Source: Bradyrhizobium japonicum USDA 6
Lineage (GTDB): Bacteria > Pseudomonadota > Alphaproteobacteria > Rhizobiales > Xanthobacteraceae
Direction of reading: 5' to 3'
Length of the DNA stretch: 64,000 bases
Assembly: GCF_000284375.1 (NCBI RefSeq)
Contig: NC_017249.1
Coordinates: 7,929,001-7,993,000, forward strand
Position 1 is the first letter of the stretch, and each line of letters begins with the position of its first letter. Shown here piece after piece: positions 17,490 to 28,676 of the stretch. A program made the position numbers and the translations under genes. The notes beneath the pieces are model-generated. The model had not been told where the DNA came from, searched no databases, and saw only the letters and a program-made list of their open reading frames with translations.

Positions 17490-18644
17490 TTAGCCTTTGA
17501 GGTGCTCAAATGATCTGTGACGCAAAGTGGCACGGATCGGTTCGTCGATATATCGCTTAACAAGAAAGCTAAAAGCGATTGCAACTAGAGTCATGCTTGG
17601 TACCGCTAGCGCTGCATGGATCTGCGCAACCCAACCTGCCGAAGTTCCGCCGAACAATAGCATGAGTGGAACGTAGTGGGTCATATAAAGCGGATATGAA
17701 AGATCTCCGATAAACTCGCTAAAACGGTTGATCGACGGACTCCCGATTGCATTAGCGCCCAGCCAAACAAGGAGCGGATATACGATTGTGACGATCAGGA
17801 AATCGTAGGGCTTCCAAAGGAAGGGCCAAAAAAAGGTCGCAAGCATGATAAGCGGAAGGTAATATGCTGCCCCTGGCAACAGCGGTTGCCTGCCAATACG
17901 GCAAGCAACAACGCCCGCGATAAATGAAAAACCTACCCGTACAAAGCCAATCCAGAAGGTTCTGCGGTCGAAACCGCCGTTTAGGCTTCCGAAATCGTAG
18001 CACGTGTATGCCGTTGCAACCGCGGCGAAGGCGAGCATCGCTAGCAACCATCGAAGCGATAGTTGGCGCAGACAAAGAGCAAACGTTAGGCTCGCCACAT
18101 ACTCGCAAAGCAATGACCAGGCGGGAGCGACAAAAGGAAAAATAGGAAAGCTGGGATCGTGGACAAATAAGTGCGGCAACAGAAGTACGCTGCAGGTGAG
18201 GAGAATAAAAAACTCCGTGACACTAAAATTGAATAACGCAGCAGCCATAGGCGCATAGAATCGTCCGATTACAACCACAACGAAGCCCAACAAGGAGCCA
18301 ATTACGACGAGCGGATGCAGTCGTATCAGACGCCTTTTAATAAGTTCTGTGGGTGACAATTCTACGCGAGAAGGGTCGTAGGCAAATGCCATTACATACC
18401 CTGACAAGCAAAAGAAAAAATCTACAGCGAGATAACCGTGAGGAATCCGGTTCTGAGGACCGAACTGAAAGGGTTCATAAAAATGTAAAACGGCGACACA
18501 GATGGCAGCAATTCCCCGCATGCCGTCAAGAATGCTCAGTCGCGCGACCTCTTTGGCAGCCAGCGACCCGGGGTCTTCGGGAAAGGCGTTGGGGGGCGGT
18601 AAATTCGGGGTGGCGCAGCTGGATTTGAGCATCGCGTTCGACAT
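17490..18644 (-). CDS. Acyltransferase 3 family membrane protein (OafA/NodX-like)
   Basis: An integral membrane O-acyltransferase of about 384 residues with 10 or so TM helices; the family transfers acetyl or other acyl groups to exported sugars. Motifs include LSILDGMRGIAAICVAVLHF near the start (with the catalytic-type His), HGYLAVDFFFCLSGYVM (the family FFxxSGF motif) and RRLIRLHPL. The start at 18644 (MSNAMLKSS) is preferred because a longer frame to 18707 begins within a 10-bp tandem repeat. In a symbiosis island such enzymes can modify Nod factor or surface polysaccharide, but nothing here fixes the substrate. Confidence 0.8.
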   Translation of the reverse strand: MSNAMLKSSCATPNLPPPNAFPEDPGSLAAKEVARLSILDGMRGIAAICVAVLHFYEPFQFGPQNRIPHGYLAVDFFFCLSGYVMAFAYDPSRVELSPTELIKRRLIRLHPLVVIGSLLGFVVVVIGRFYAPMAAALFNFSVTEFFILLTCSVLLLPHLFVHDPSFPIFPFVAPAWSLLCEYVASLTFALCLRQLSLRWLLAMLAFAAVATAYTCYDFGSLNGGFDRRTFWIGFVRVGFSFIAGVVACRIGRQPLLPGAAYYLPLIMLATFFWPFLWKPYDFLIVTIVYPLLVWLGANAIGSPSINRFSEFIGDLSYPLYMTHYVPLMLLFGGTSAGWVAQIHAALAVPSMTLVAIAFSFLVKRYIDEPIRATLRHRSFEHLKG

Positions 18645-18688
18645 GTAGGATTCTGCAATTCTATTAACGCATCTGTCGCATTTCTTTA

Positions 18689-18725
18689 CATATACATGCA
18701 TATACATGCATATACATGCATATAC
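18689..18725. repeat. 10-bp tandem repeat upstream of the acyltransferase
   Basis: TATACATGCA occurs three times in direct succession (18691-18720), with partial copies on both sides. It lies about 45 bases upstream of the preferred acyltransferase start, in the promoter or leader. Confidence 0.85.
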
Positions 18726-18924
18726 CGTGTGCCGCTACACGGTCTGAGCACCGTCAACTGCTAGCCCGGCCTATTCGTCAGAGGGCGGCTTTTGGGCCCG
18801 ATTGATGCGGCCGCACATCTTGTCTGGCGAGGCGCACAGGATTGCCTTCGGCTTTTCACCGCCTGACGACCCGTACTTTGCAACGCGCTTGAGGGATGGG
18901 GTGGGTGAACGGGGGGCGGACGCC

Positions 18925-19270
18925 CCGCCGGTCAAGGACCGAGCGGCAGCAGCGCGCCTGGCAAACGGCGGATCAGGTCGGCTCGGGACATGCCGCGGCA
19001 AACGCAAGGCGAATGCGGCTCGTGGTCTCGACCACACGGGCAGCGATTTTCAAGAGACGAAGACGCAGCGTCGCGAACTCGGCAGCGGCCAATTCCCGGA
19101 CTTTGGGAATCGCCTCGCGCACGGTCAGCATCAGCCAATAAGCGGCCGTATGGAGCGCGAGACGGACCTGGTTGGCGAGCGCCGAACGGCAGCTGGTGCG
19201 GTCGGAGGCGAGCTGCGTCATATGCAGCTTGATCAGATTCTCGGCTTGGCCGCGCGCGCATTGTAAGCGG
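18925..19270 (-). pseudogene. IS1380-family transposase remnant (C-terminus)
   Basis: The minus strand reads CARGQAENLIKLHMTQLASDRTSC, FRL-type LALHTAAYWLML and LRLLKIAARVVETTSRIRLAFA, the conserved tail of IS1380 transposases. After one frameshift it ends in LIRRLPGALLPLGP. About 110 codons remain of some 450. The catalytic part is lost. Confidence 0.75.
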
Positions 19271-19278
19271 CAAAGAGA

Positions 19279-19296
19279 TCTTTCAATTACCCACAT
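19279..19296 (+). repeat. 18-bp direct repeat, copy 2
   Basis: Identical to 17364-17381 in the same orientation. It lies between the IS1380 remnant and the Tn5-like transposase remnant. Confidence 0.6.
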
Positions 19297-19398
19297 TTGA
19301 CGTCGGATTTGAGCGGGGGGCCGCGGCCGAAATCTTGAATCAGTAGAATCTGTTGTGATTCGTTGTTGAGCACCTGATTCGGAAGTGCGGGGTGCTCG

Positions 19399-19672
19399 AT
19401 GGGCTTGGTGAAGGAACGCGCGGTGGCGCGTGCTCAGCGATTGACGACCGGTATCGAGACGTGGGTTGATCGGGAAGTTGCGGGATGCGAGTTTAAGGAT
19501 GAGCGGCTTGGTCGCCGGTTCTGCAAATTGCTCGCACAAATCGGGAGCGACATGGGTCAAAGCATCCCGTTGGTTTGTCAGGATTGGGCCAACACGAAGG
19601 CCGCCTATCGATTCTTCTCCAACGAGCGGGTCGACGAGGCGGATACCATCTCGATAGGCACCGCTTTCTGCA
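19399..19672 (+). pseudogene. Tn5-like (IS4 superfamily) transposase N-terminal remnant
   Basis: Encodes a transposase DNA-binding domain: WVDREVAGCEFKDERLGRR, then LLAQIGSDMGQSIPLVCQDW and ANTKAAYRFFSNERV, as in Tn5-type transposases. Homology ends near 19670 and unrelated sequence follows in another frame. The catalytic DDE domain is absent. Confidence 0.75.
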
Positions 19673-20024
19673 ATACGGTCAGGACGTCATTGTATTTCCT
19701 TGGTCAGGTGCACGCCTCGCTCAGACAATGGTGCTGGCTTTACGTCGAGAGGGCGCAAAGGCTTCGATCGAAAACTTTGCCGTCTTTGTCGAAAAAACAT
19801 CTGCGGCCGACCTTAAGGACCTCCTGGTCGCAATCAAGGAACAAGGCCTACCTGAAACGGACGAGCTGGCGCGCGAGGCACGCCAACTTCAATCTGACCG
19901 CTTCGATCGATATCTAATTCCCTACCATCAGCGCCTGGCATTTAGCCGGCGCTTTCTTGTACGAGAGGGCTTTGCCGAGCTGATCGATGACCTGCTTGCT
20001 GCGGATGCCGTAACGGTGGGCTAG
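19673..20024 (+). pseudogene. C-terminal fragment of an unidentified protein
   Basis: An open frame fused to the Tn5-like remnant. It reads GQDVIVFPWSGARLAQTMVLALR, SIENFAVFVEKTSAADLKDLL and LPETDELAREARQLQSDRFD, ending at 20024. It looks coding throughout and like the tail of a larger protein. The general pattern resembles the end of large ATP-dependent helicases, but this identification is weak. Confidence 0.4.
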
Positions 20025-20184
20025 CCTCAGAGTTTGTGAACGAGTGCTGCACCGGAGCTTGACCCAACTATCCGATCCACCCCCGCGAAAACTGAGGCGC
20101 ACGTCTGCTGGGCGGATGATCTTCGCCCGAGTCGGGGCGACGCAACGGCGATCAGTTGTTAATCCACGGCATCACGAGGCAGAT

Positions 20185-20518
20185 TTGATTAGAATCATAT
20201 TGGTAGCGGCTCCGCTTGTGATCACCGCGCCTGCGAATGCCGTTTACTTCACTTACTTCCGATGGGAGTCGTTACCTGCGCAGATCCGCGCTGCCTACAT
20301 GGCCGGTTTCTACGACGCGCTGATTAGCGTTGCCTCTGACGAGCAAGATGCCAAGGCAGGCACGCATTATCAATTGCATTTCGAAGAGCAAAATGACAAA
20401 CGTCCAGCTCGCAGACAATGTTCGCGCATTTGCTTCGACCCGTCCTAACCTTCAGACCGCAGGAGTTGGGGGAGCTCTAATCAATTATCTGATTGAGTTC
20501 TGTGGAAAGCCCCAATAG
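20185..20518 (+). pseudogene. Small secreted protein, frameshifted
   Basis: A possible TTG start at 20185 gives a signal peptide (IRIILVAAPLVITAPANA), then AAYMAGFYDALISVASDEQ. A one-base shift near 20375 restores CISKSKMTNVQLADNVRAFAS and ALINYLIEFCGKPQ. The two cysteines in the second part and the overall pattern match small secreted Bradyrhizobium proteins of unknown function. Confidence 0.5.
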
Positions 20519-20520
20519 AT

Positions 20521-20613
20521 ATGAAGGTGGACCGATTGATCGCGGCGTCGATTAGAAAGATTGACCTGGATCGCCTTATCGAGGGCTATCTTGAGCACGA
20601 CGATGAAGCATAA
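20521..20613 (+). CDS. Small ORF (30 aa)
   Basis: Starts two bases after the previous gene's stop with ATG at 20521 (MKVDRLIAASIRKIDLDRL...). A short amphipathic, charged peptide. Its end overlaps the next gene's start (20603), as in a compact operon. The function is unknown. Confidence 0.35.
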   Translation: MKVDRLIAASIRKIDLDRLIEGYLEHDDEA

Positions 20614-20773
20614 AGGCGTCTCTGAAGTCGCGCTCGGGGCACTAGTGGCTACTGCCTTCTGGTTGATAGTAGGCCTACTGGTGGGCGAGCTTCGTTCGAT
20701 CCGGCACTACTCCCGCCAGCAGGCAGAGCATCTGAAGGCGATGCGGGCGTACTACGAGCCGCATGGGGGTTAG
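20603..20773 (+). CDS. Single-pass membrane protein (56 aa)
   Basis: MKHKGVSEVALGALV, then one TM helix (ATAFWLIVGLLVGEL) and a basic/aromatic tail. The start at 20603 overlaps the end of the preceding small ORF. The orientation suggests the C-terminus is cytoplasmic. No family is recognised. Confidence 0.5.
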   Translation: MKHKGVSEVALGALVATAFWLIVGLLVGELRSIRHYSRQQAEHLKAMRAYYEPHGG

Positions 20774-21306
20774 TTAGTGCAATGCATCGCCCCCGCCGCA
20801 TAGAATTCGTAGTCATTGCGCGCGGCTGCAGCTACTTCAGGGACAGATAAGGGATCATGTACGAATGACGGTTCGCCTTTTTCGTCACGCTCGTTCGCCT
20901 TTTTGGGGACTGCACCGGCAGAAAGCGCACCGACGTTCGCCTTCTGGTCATCCAAAGGCTCACCATTGTTCGCCTTCTGGTCAGAAGAAGGCGAACCCAC
21001 ATTCGCCTCTTCGAGAAGAAGGCGATAGGCATTGACGTAGGTCCCGCCTTCCTTGACCTCGAACTTGAGGTAGCCGAACTCGGCTAACCGTCCGAGGCTC
21101 AACTGCACGCCGCGGACGCCCTTCTTCCCAAGATCTTTAGCGATGGTGGCCTGCTTGCGGCGGGCTAGATCGGTCTCGTGATCGATCGCATCGGCGATAT
21201 ACCAAAGCACCCGGAAGTCTTGATCGGTAAGGCGTAGATCGCCATTTGCGCGCGTTAACAGATGGAGCTTTCGCCGGGTCCGGTCCTTGTCGAGAATTGC
21301 ACTCAC
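20770..21306 (-). CDS. Helix-turn-helix protein with degenerate KAN repeats
   Basis: A 178-residue protein starting with GTG. Residues 1-100 form a winged-helix domain resembling replication/helix-turn-helix proteins of phages and integrative elements (FRVLWYIADAID, ATIAKDLGKKGVRGVQLSLGRL). It then carries a repeated segment: EEANVGSPSSDQ, KANNGEPLDDQ, KANVGALSAG and KKANERDEKGEP. The repeat arms are also visible at the DNA level as recurring GTTCGCCTT(C/T)TGG. The GTG start overlaps the stop of the upstream 50-aa ORF as GTGA. It probably binds DNA; the target is unknown. Confidence 0.6.
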   Translation of the reverse strand: MSAILDKDRTRRKLHLLTRANGDLRLTDQDFRVLWYIADAIDHETDLARRKQATIAKDLGKKGVRGVQLSLGRLAEFGYLKFEVKEGGTYVNAYRLLLEEANVGSPSSDQKANNGEPLDDQKANVGALSAGAVPKKANERDEKGEPSFVHDPLSVPEVAAAARNDYEFYAAGAMHCTN

Positions 21307-21455
21307 GGCCGCACCATCTTCCGCGCCAGGGCAGCGGCGAAGGCAGCTTGCATGGCGGTTCCGGATTGCGGCTCGGGAGACTGGGTGCTAAATTCCAGGC
21401 TACTGGACTTTTGATTGCGATCTGGGGCTGCCTTAGCCGAGGCGGCCCTTCGCAT
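21303..21455 (-). CDS. Small ORF coupled to the HTH gene (50 aa)
   Basis: Runs from ATG 21455 to TGA 21303, the stop overlapping the GTG start of the HTH gene (GTGA). The peptide is Ala/Ser/Pro-rich (MRRAASAKAAPDRNQ...). The end-to-end overlap is the main argument that it is translated. Confidence 0.35.
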   Translation of the reverse strand: MRRAASAKAAPDRNQKSSSLEFSTQSPEPQSGTAMQAAFAAALARKMVRP

Positions 21456-22039
21456 TTTTGGCCCACCATCCGGCGGCTTTTGATTGCCAGTGCGCGAAAA
21501 AGCGCTTGCGGATCAATCTTGCCCGAACGGGCGGTTTGCCAATCTAAGCCATTGATACCGGCTGATGTGCTTGTTCTGCTGGGATCACCAATTATTTCAA
21601 TAACTTAGTCCGCATTTGTTCGTCGACATCGTGTTGCGCCTGTTGCGCAAAATTACCCGATAATTCCAGCGATTGCCAACAACTCCCGGCTGCTCGGCGC
21701 GACATGGCCCGCGACAGAAAGGGCTGTGAACAGGTCGTAGCACGCTCCCCCATTTCTCGCCGATTGTGTGCACAATTGGCGCGCGCCGAATCGGGCCGAC
21801 GGGGAGGTCGAGCGCTACCGTCTTGCCGAATGGCTTCAAAAAAAGAGAGTTGACAATAATCCGCAATTAAAGGGCCGATTGACAGAAGAGTTTTAAGCGC
21901 AACAAGCGCGACCCGTTGATGAGGCCTCGATCCGCGATCTCCATCAGGGCGAGCGGCCATGCTATCGGTCGCAATGATAGGCCGTATACATGAACGCACC
22001 CGACCGATATCCAAATTGCTGCTGAAATCCCTTGCATCC
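21456..22039. other. No gene recognised
   Basis: A stretch without convincing coding sequence on either strand. The only structure noticed is an inverted repeat ATTGTG-TG-CACAAT near 21764. It separates the HTH gene from the IS3 remnant and looks like decayed insertion-site DNA. Confidence 0.5.
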
Positions 22040-22345
22040 GCGCGGCCGTCTATACATGAATCTCTCGATGAAGCCGTTCTGCATCGGCTTTCCCGGCGCG
22101 ATGAAGTGCCAGTCGATGACCGTGTCCTTGCTCCAGGCCAGCATGGCGTTGCAGGTGAACTCGGTGCCATGGTCGGACGCGATCATTCCTGGCTTGCCGC
22201 GTCGCTCAACGATTTCCTTCAGTTCGCGGGCCACCCGCCGCCCCGGATTGACGTCTCCGGAATGGCGCCCAGGTATTCCTTAGTGACGTCGTCGACGATG
22301 TTGAGAATGCGGAAGCGCCGGCCGTTGGCGAACTGGTCGTGGACG
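22040..22345 (-). pseudogene. IS3-family (IS407-group) transposase OrfB remnant
   Basis: The minus strand reads VHDQFANGRRFRILNIVDDV, then after a frameshift ARELKEIVERRGKPGMIASD, EFTCNAMLAW and WHFIAPGKPMQNGFIE, the catalytic core of IS3-family integrase-like transposases. Both ends are missing. It abuts the end of the gibberellin operon. Confidence 0.8.
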
Positions 22346-22447
22346 TGCAGTCTCAGGGCGGTGTCGCTCATGCTCGCTCCATCGGGCGGCGGCGTTGCGT
22401 CGGATCGGGCCGACGGCAGCGCGCGCACGCCGCCGCCTCCTGCGCGT

Positions 22448-24892
<2,445 letters not shown>

Positions 24893-24896
<4 letters not shown>

Positions 24897-25042
24897 GCGG
24901 GATGTTCCGTTTGCAGAAACGTGCGCCGCGGCGGGCAACCGCTGCGATCGGCGCCGCGGACTCGGACACAGTGCAGGATGCACTCTGCCGCCGGCCGATC
25001 GCAGCGGCACAGGGGCGACTCGATGCGGACGGGCGCGCTCAT
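24893..25042 (-). CDS. Cys/Arg-rich small ORF bridging ggps and cps (49 aa)
   Basis: Starts at ATG 25042 in an ATGA overlap with the GGPS stop and ends at TGA 24893 in a GTGA overlap with the cps start. It thus fills the whole gap. The peptide has five cysteines (PLCRC, EC, HC, GC) and many arginines, with high GC at third codon positions like the neighbouring genes. It is either a leader that carries ribosomes to cps or a small protein of its own. No family is recognised. Confidence 0.45.
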
Positions 25043-26046
25043 GCGCGTGGCGCGTGTTTGAACAGATACGCGTTGGCCCACTGTATGAGTTGCGCCAACC
25101 GTTCCGCACGCGGCCCCAGCGGCGCGATGGCCTCGCCGGCATCGCGCAACAGATCCAGCGCGAACTGGCGTGCTTCCTGCAGTCCCATGATCGACGCGCA
25201 GGTCGGCTTCTGCGCCGCCGCGTCCTTGCCGGGGGTCTTGCCCAGCGCCGCGGTATCCGCTGTCACGTCGAGAATGTCGTCGATCACCTGTAACGCCAGG
25301 CCGAAACAGGCGCTGTAGTGATCCAGCGCACAGTAAAGTGCAGCGTGCGCGGCATTCACGCCGACAGCGCATAGCGCGCCCATGCGAACGGACGCGCGCA
25401 CTAGCGCTCCGCTCTTCATCCGGTGCATCGCCACGATCCTGTCCAGCTCGACGTGCTTTCCAACCAGCGACAGATCTATGGCCTGCCCGCCTGCGGCCCC
25501 CTCGGCGGACACCGCCTGCGCCAGTTCGCGCACGAGCGCGATAGGGCTGTCGCCCGGCGCATTCAGGCTCGCCAGGGTCAGGAAGGCGTGCGCCTGCAGC
25601 GCATCGCCGACCAGGATCGCGGTGGCTTCGCCGAACTTGACGTGCACGGTCGGAAGGCCGCGGCGAAGCACGTCGTCGTCCATCGCGGGCAGATCGTCGT
25701 GGACCAACGTACAGGCGTGCATCATCTCGATGGCGGCACCGACGTCATCGAGCATGTGCGCCGGCGTGTCGGCCAGTGCGCCGGCAGCCAAACAGAGCAA
25801 GGCGCGGGTGCGCTTGCCGCCATGCAAGGTGGCGTAGCGCATCGCCGCCATCAGCTCGGTCTCACCGTCGTCTTCGGCGCAGAGAAGACGCGCCAGCGCC
25901 TCTTCGACCCGCTTTGCGCCGTCCTGCATCCAGATCTCGGGCAGCAGCCTGCCGGATGCGCCGCGCGCCTGCGCGCCCAATATGCCGTTCGCGGAAACGC
26001 CAGCTCGGTCGTCGTGTGGCGTGGAACCAGTCTGCATGTTGTTCAT
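25039..26046 (-). CDS. ggps2: Geranylgeranyl diphosphate synthase
   Basis: A short-chain trans-isoprenyl diphosphate synthase of 335 residues supplying C20 precursor for gibberellin. The first aspartate-rich motif is DDLPAMDDD (DDx4D type), the second DDILD in QVIDDILDVTAD; GGKRTRALLC is the usual IPP-binding segment. An N-terminal extension of about 40 residues precedes the conserved domain. The start shares ATGA with the stop of a 50-aa ORF upstream. GGKAAPE-type product control cannot be judged by eye, but the operon context makes C20 the expected product. Confidence 0.92.
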   Translation of the reverse strand: MNNMQTGSTPHDDRAGVSANGILGAQARGASGRLLPEIWMQDGAKRVEEALARLLCAEDDGETELMAAMRYATLHGGKRTRALLCLAAGALADTPAHMLDDVGAAIEMMHACTLVHDDLPAMDDDVLRRGLPTVHVKFGEATAILVGDALQAHAFLTLASLNAPGDSPIALVRELAQAVSAEGAAGGQAIDLSLVGKHVELDRIVAMHRMKSGALVRASVRMGALCAVGVNAAHAALYCALDHYSACFGLALQVIDDILDVTADTAALGKTPGKDAAAQKPTCASIMGLQEARQFALDLLRDAGEAIAPLGPRAERLAQLIQWANAYLFKHAPRA

Positions 26047-26195
26047 GTCCTTGTACCTGCCAGGAGACGGCCACGGCGAGCGGCGAGCCGCCGCGGTGTT
26101 GCCGGCCTCGCACCGAGCGCGCGCGCCGAGTGCAGCAATGCCGCGCGTCGCCGGCGCCGCTGCCTCACCACACGGGGCATGCGATGCCAGCTCAT
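26043..26195 (-). CDS. Arg-rich small ORF bridging CYP117 and GGPS (50 aa)
   Basis: Starts at ATG 26195 overlapping the CYP117 stop (ATGA) and ends at TGA 26043 overlapping the GGPS start (ATGA). The peptide is extremely basic (runs such as RQRRRRRAALL). It spans the complete intercistronic gap, as two other small ORFs do in this operon. The function is unknown; translational coupling is the simplest reading. Confidence 0.4.
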   Translation of the reverse strand: MSWHRMPRVVRQRRRRRAALLHSARALGARPATPRRLAARRGRLLAGTRT

Positions 26196-27535
26196 GAGAA
26201 TCCGATGCGGATAGTCATGGACGGATGTGCGGTCGGGTAATAGCGCCGGCCTTTTTCGACGCCGCTCAGCAACCGCGGCCGCACCCCGGCCTCGTGCATG
26301 GTCAGCGCCAAGGCGATACAGAACTGCACCAGTTCCAGCCATACCAGGTGGTAGCCCATGCAGAAGTGTGGGCCGGTACCGAACTGCAGCATGTCCACCG
26401 GCCGGATCGGCTCGGTGCGTTGAAGCCACCGCGCCAGCCGAAACTGATCAGGCGCCTCGTGCAGCAGCGCCGAGGTCGAGAAATGCAGCAGCGGGATGCA
26501 CAGATCGGTGCCCGTAGGAATGCGCTGTTGGCCGATTCGCAATTCACGCAGTGCGCGACGCACTAGGAGCGGCGTCGCCGGATGCACGCGCAGCGTCTCG
26601 CGGAACAGCGCCTCAGCGACCGGACACTGCGCCAGGTCCGCGTGCCGAGTCGGCACCGCGCCTACGCGTTGCGCCTCCTCGACCAGGGCGTCCCACAGCC
26701 CAGGCTGCCGCGCTAGCTCGATCACCATCCAGGCCATCGTCGAGGCGGTGGTGTCGTGACCACCAAGCAGCAGCAAGCGAATATTGGCGACCAGGACGTC
26801 ATCGGAAAGCGCATCGTCGCTGCGATCGAAGGCGCTCACCATGTCGTTGATCAACCCGGTGCGCGAGGCATGTTCGCGCGCGGCGCGGACGAACTCGCGC
26901 AACCGCGCATCGATCCAGTCGCGGGCCGCGCGGCCCCGCCGCAAGGGCAGTCCAGGCAGGTCGACCGGGGGCGCGACGATCAACTGCAGCAGTTGCCGGT
27001 ACTTGCGATGCCATCCCGGCAGGTCCTGCGCGGGGATTCCCATGAGACTGAAGATGAGCTTGAGCATTAGATCGCCGGTTTCGCGCAGGATGGTGACGTC
27101 GCCCCGTTCCCGCCACCTCTGCACGCGCGCCCGGATGACGGGCGCGAACAGCTCGCCGATGCCGGCCAGGGTCAGCCCCTTGGGCAGAAGCGCCGCCTGG
27201 ATCGCATCGCGCGCCTGCCGGTGCGCGATGCCGTCCTGGGCGACCAACGTTCCGCCAAACAATTCGGGCGCGATGTCTTCGATCAGCCCCGAGGACACGT
27301 CCTTGTGCCGGAGCAGTGCGAGAGCATCCGGATCCAGACTGGTCATCAGGTGTCCGGCAGGGCCGAAATCTAGCCAGAAGTGGCTGCCCAGCGTCCGTTC
27401 CGCACGCCGCAGCAGGCGCGGCAGGTCGCAGACGACGGCGGGAAGATGCCCGACCAAGGGAAAAGCGCCGGGCACGACCGGGATGTCGTGCCGCAGCCGA
27501 TGCCGACGGTTCAGCGGGTTGAGCAGCATGTCCAT
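26192..27535 (-). CDS. CYP117: Cytochrome P450 CYP117 (ent-kaurene oxidase)
   Basis: A soluble P450 of 447 residues. In the rhizobial gibberellin pathway CYP117 oxidises ent-kaurene to ent-kaurenoic acid. Visible are the I-helix LLLGGHDTTAST (about residue 265), the ExxR motif ALFRETLR and the heme-binding loop FGTGPHFCMG with the axial cysteine. The start at 27535 (MDMLLNPLNRRH) overlaps the SDR stop by one base (TGATG). Electrons should come from the operon's ferredoxin. Confidence 0.95.
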   Translation of the reverse strand: MDMLLNPLNRRHRLRHDIPVVPGAFPLVGHLPAVVCDLPRLLRRAERTLGSHFWLDFGPAGHLMTSLDPDALALLRHKDVSSGLIEDIAPELFGGTLVAQDGIAHRQARDAIQAALLPKGLTLAGIGELFAPVIRARVQRWRERGDVTILRETGDLMLKLIFSLMGIPAQDLPGWHRKYRQLLQLIVAPPVDLPGLPLRRGRAARDWIDARLREFVRAAREHASRTGLINDMVSAFDRSDDALSDDVLVANIRLLLLGGHDTTASTMAWMVIELARQPGLWDALVEEAQRVGAVPTRHADLAQCPVAEALFRETLRVHPATPLLVRRALRELRIGQQRIPTGTDLCIPLLHFSTSALLHEAPDQFRLARWLQRTEPIRPVDMLQFGTGPHFCMGYHLVWLELVQFCIALALTMHEAGVRPRLLSGVEKGRRYYPTAHPSMTIRIGFS

Positions 27536-28380
27536 CAGCAGCGCGGCGCCGCGTCCGCTTCTGCGGTCTCGCCGGCAGGCCGCGCGGCGCGGCTGTTGCC
27601 ACCGTCGGCGTATGTCGGCACATGCGCCAGCATGCCGCCGTCGATGCACACGACCTGGCCAGTGATGAACGCAGCATCGTCGGAGAGCAGGAACGCCACC
27701 AGCGCGGCCACGTCCTCGGGGCGGCCGACGCGCGGCAGGAGCTGGTGACGGCGCAGATGGGTTTGCATGCACGCGTCCAGCTTGGCGAGGAGTCGCTCGG
27801 TCATGATGAGACCCGGCGCAACCGCATTGCAGCGGATCTGCGCATGACCGTACTGGGTGGCAAGTGAGGACGACAGCATGTTCATCGCCGCCTTCGACGC
27901 GGCGTAGGATGTCAGTGCGGTGTCACCACTGAGCCCCTGGCACGACGACATGTTGACGATCGCGCCACCGCCGCGGGCGATCATCCGGGGGATGGCCTGC
28001 CGGCAGCAGAGCAGCGTGCCACGCAGATTGGTCGCCATGGTCTGATCCCAGACCGCTAGCTCCAGCTCGAGGATCGCGCGGTCGCGCGGGGTCAGATGCA
28101 TCGCGCTCGCGTTGTTCACCAGCAGGTCGACCCCGCCGAAGTGCCGCTCCGCCGTCTCGAACAGCGCTGCCACCGCCTGCGCATCGGCGATGTCGATCGC
28201 CAGGGCGAGCGCGTGGCCCGCTTCGGCCGCGATCTGCGCGGTGCAGGCGATAGCCGCCGAGCCATCAATGTCGGCCACCACCACTCTGCCGCCCTCGCGC
28301 GCGATGGCGAGGGCGCATGCCTTGCCGATGCCGGCGCCGGCGCCGGTCACCACGGCCACTTTGCCTTCAAACCGTCCCAT
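27535..28380 (-). CDS. Gibberellin-operon short-chain dehydrogenase (SDR-GA)
   Basis: A 281-residue classical SDR. It has the cofactor motif VVTGAGAGIGKA, an acidic residue after strand 2 (VVVADID) pointing to NAD, NNAS, the catalytic Ser (NMSSCQG) and YAASK. In this pathway the enzyme works with CYP114 and the ferredoxin in the ring-contraction steps leading to GA12. It has a longer C-terminal tail (after GGMLAHVPTYADGG) than usual. It starts four bases after the ferredoxin stop. Confidence 0.93.
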   Translation of the reverse strand: MGRFEGKVAVVTGAGAGIGKACALAIAREGGRVVVADIDGSAAIACTAQIAAEAGHALALAIDIADAQAVAALFETAERHFGGVDLLVNNASAMHLTPRDRAILELELAVWDQTMATNLRGTLLCCRQAIPRMIARGGGAIVNMSSCQGLSGDTALTSYAASKAAMNMLSSSLATQYGHAQIRCNAVAPGLIMTERLLAKLDACMQTHLRRHQLLPRVGRPEDVAALVAFLLSDDAAFITGQVVCIDGGMLAHVPTYADGGNSRAARPAGETAEADAAPRC

Positions 28381-28384
28381 CGTG

Positions 28385-28675
28385 TCATCCTAGATTGTGC
28401 TGGTCTTTCGCGGCATGCCGCTCGGCCTCCGCTGGAGAAGGCGCAGGGTCGGCGCTGGCGCGCTCGCCATCGCCAGCGTCGCTTTCGATGACCCGAATGG
28501 CGGCGACCGGGCACTGGCTGGCCGCGAGCCGCACGGCGGCGTGCAGCGCATGCGGGACCGTCGCCACGCACACTTCGGCCACGCCGTCCGGTTCGCGCTG
28601 GCGAAAGGTGCCCGGCAGCGTCAGCACGCACTGCCCGCTGGTTCCGCACAGATCCTGGTCGACCATGACGCGCAT
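28385..28675 (-). CDS. 3Fe-4S/4Fe-4S ferredoxin of the gibberellin operon (Fd-GA)
   Basis: A small ferredoxin of 96 residues that feeds electrons to the operon's P450s. The cluster ligands are visible as DLCGTSGQC (Cys-x5-Cys) near the start and ASQCPVAAI near residue 55, the spacing of P450-linked 3Fe-4S ferredoxins. A charged Ala/Glu-rich tail follows. The start at 28675 (MRVMVDQD) lies one base after the CYP114 stop. Confidence 0.92.
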   Translation of the reverse strand: MRVMVDQDLCGTSGQCVLTLPGTFRQREPDGVAEVCVATVPHALHAAVRLAASQCPVAAIRVIESDAGDGERASADPAPSPAEAERHAAKDQHNLG

Positions 28676-28676
28676 C

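Noticed and set aside
17490..18644. nodX
   Set aside because: The protein belongs to the same acyltransferase family, but no nod genes or nod box are in the window and the substrate cannot be inferred.
21592..22170. Long overlapping open frames on both strands near the IS3 remnant
   Set aside because: They lie opposite or out of frame to transposase sequence and show no motifs.
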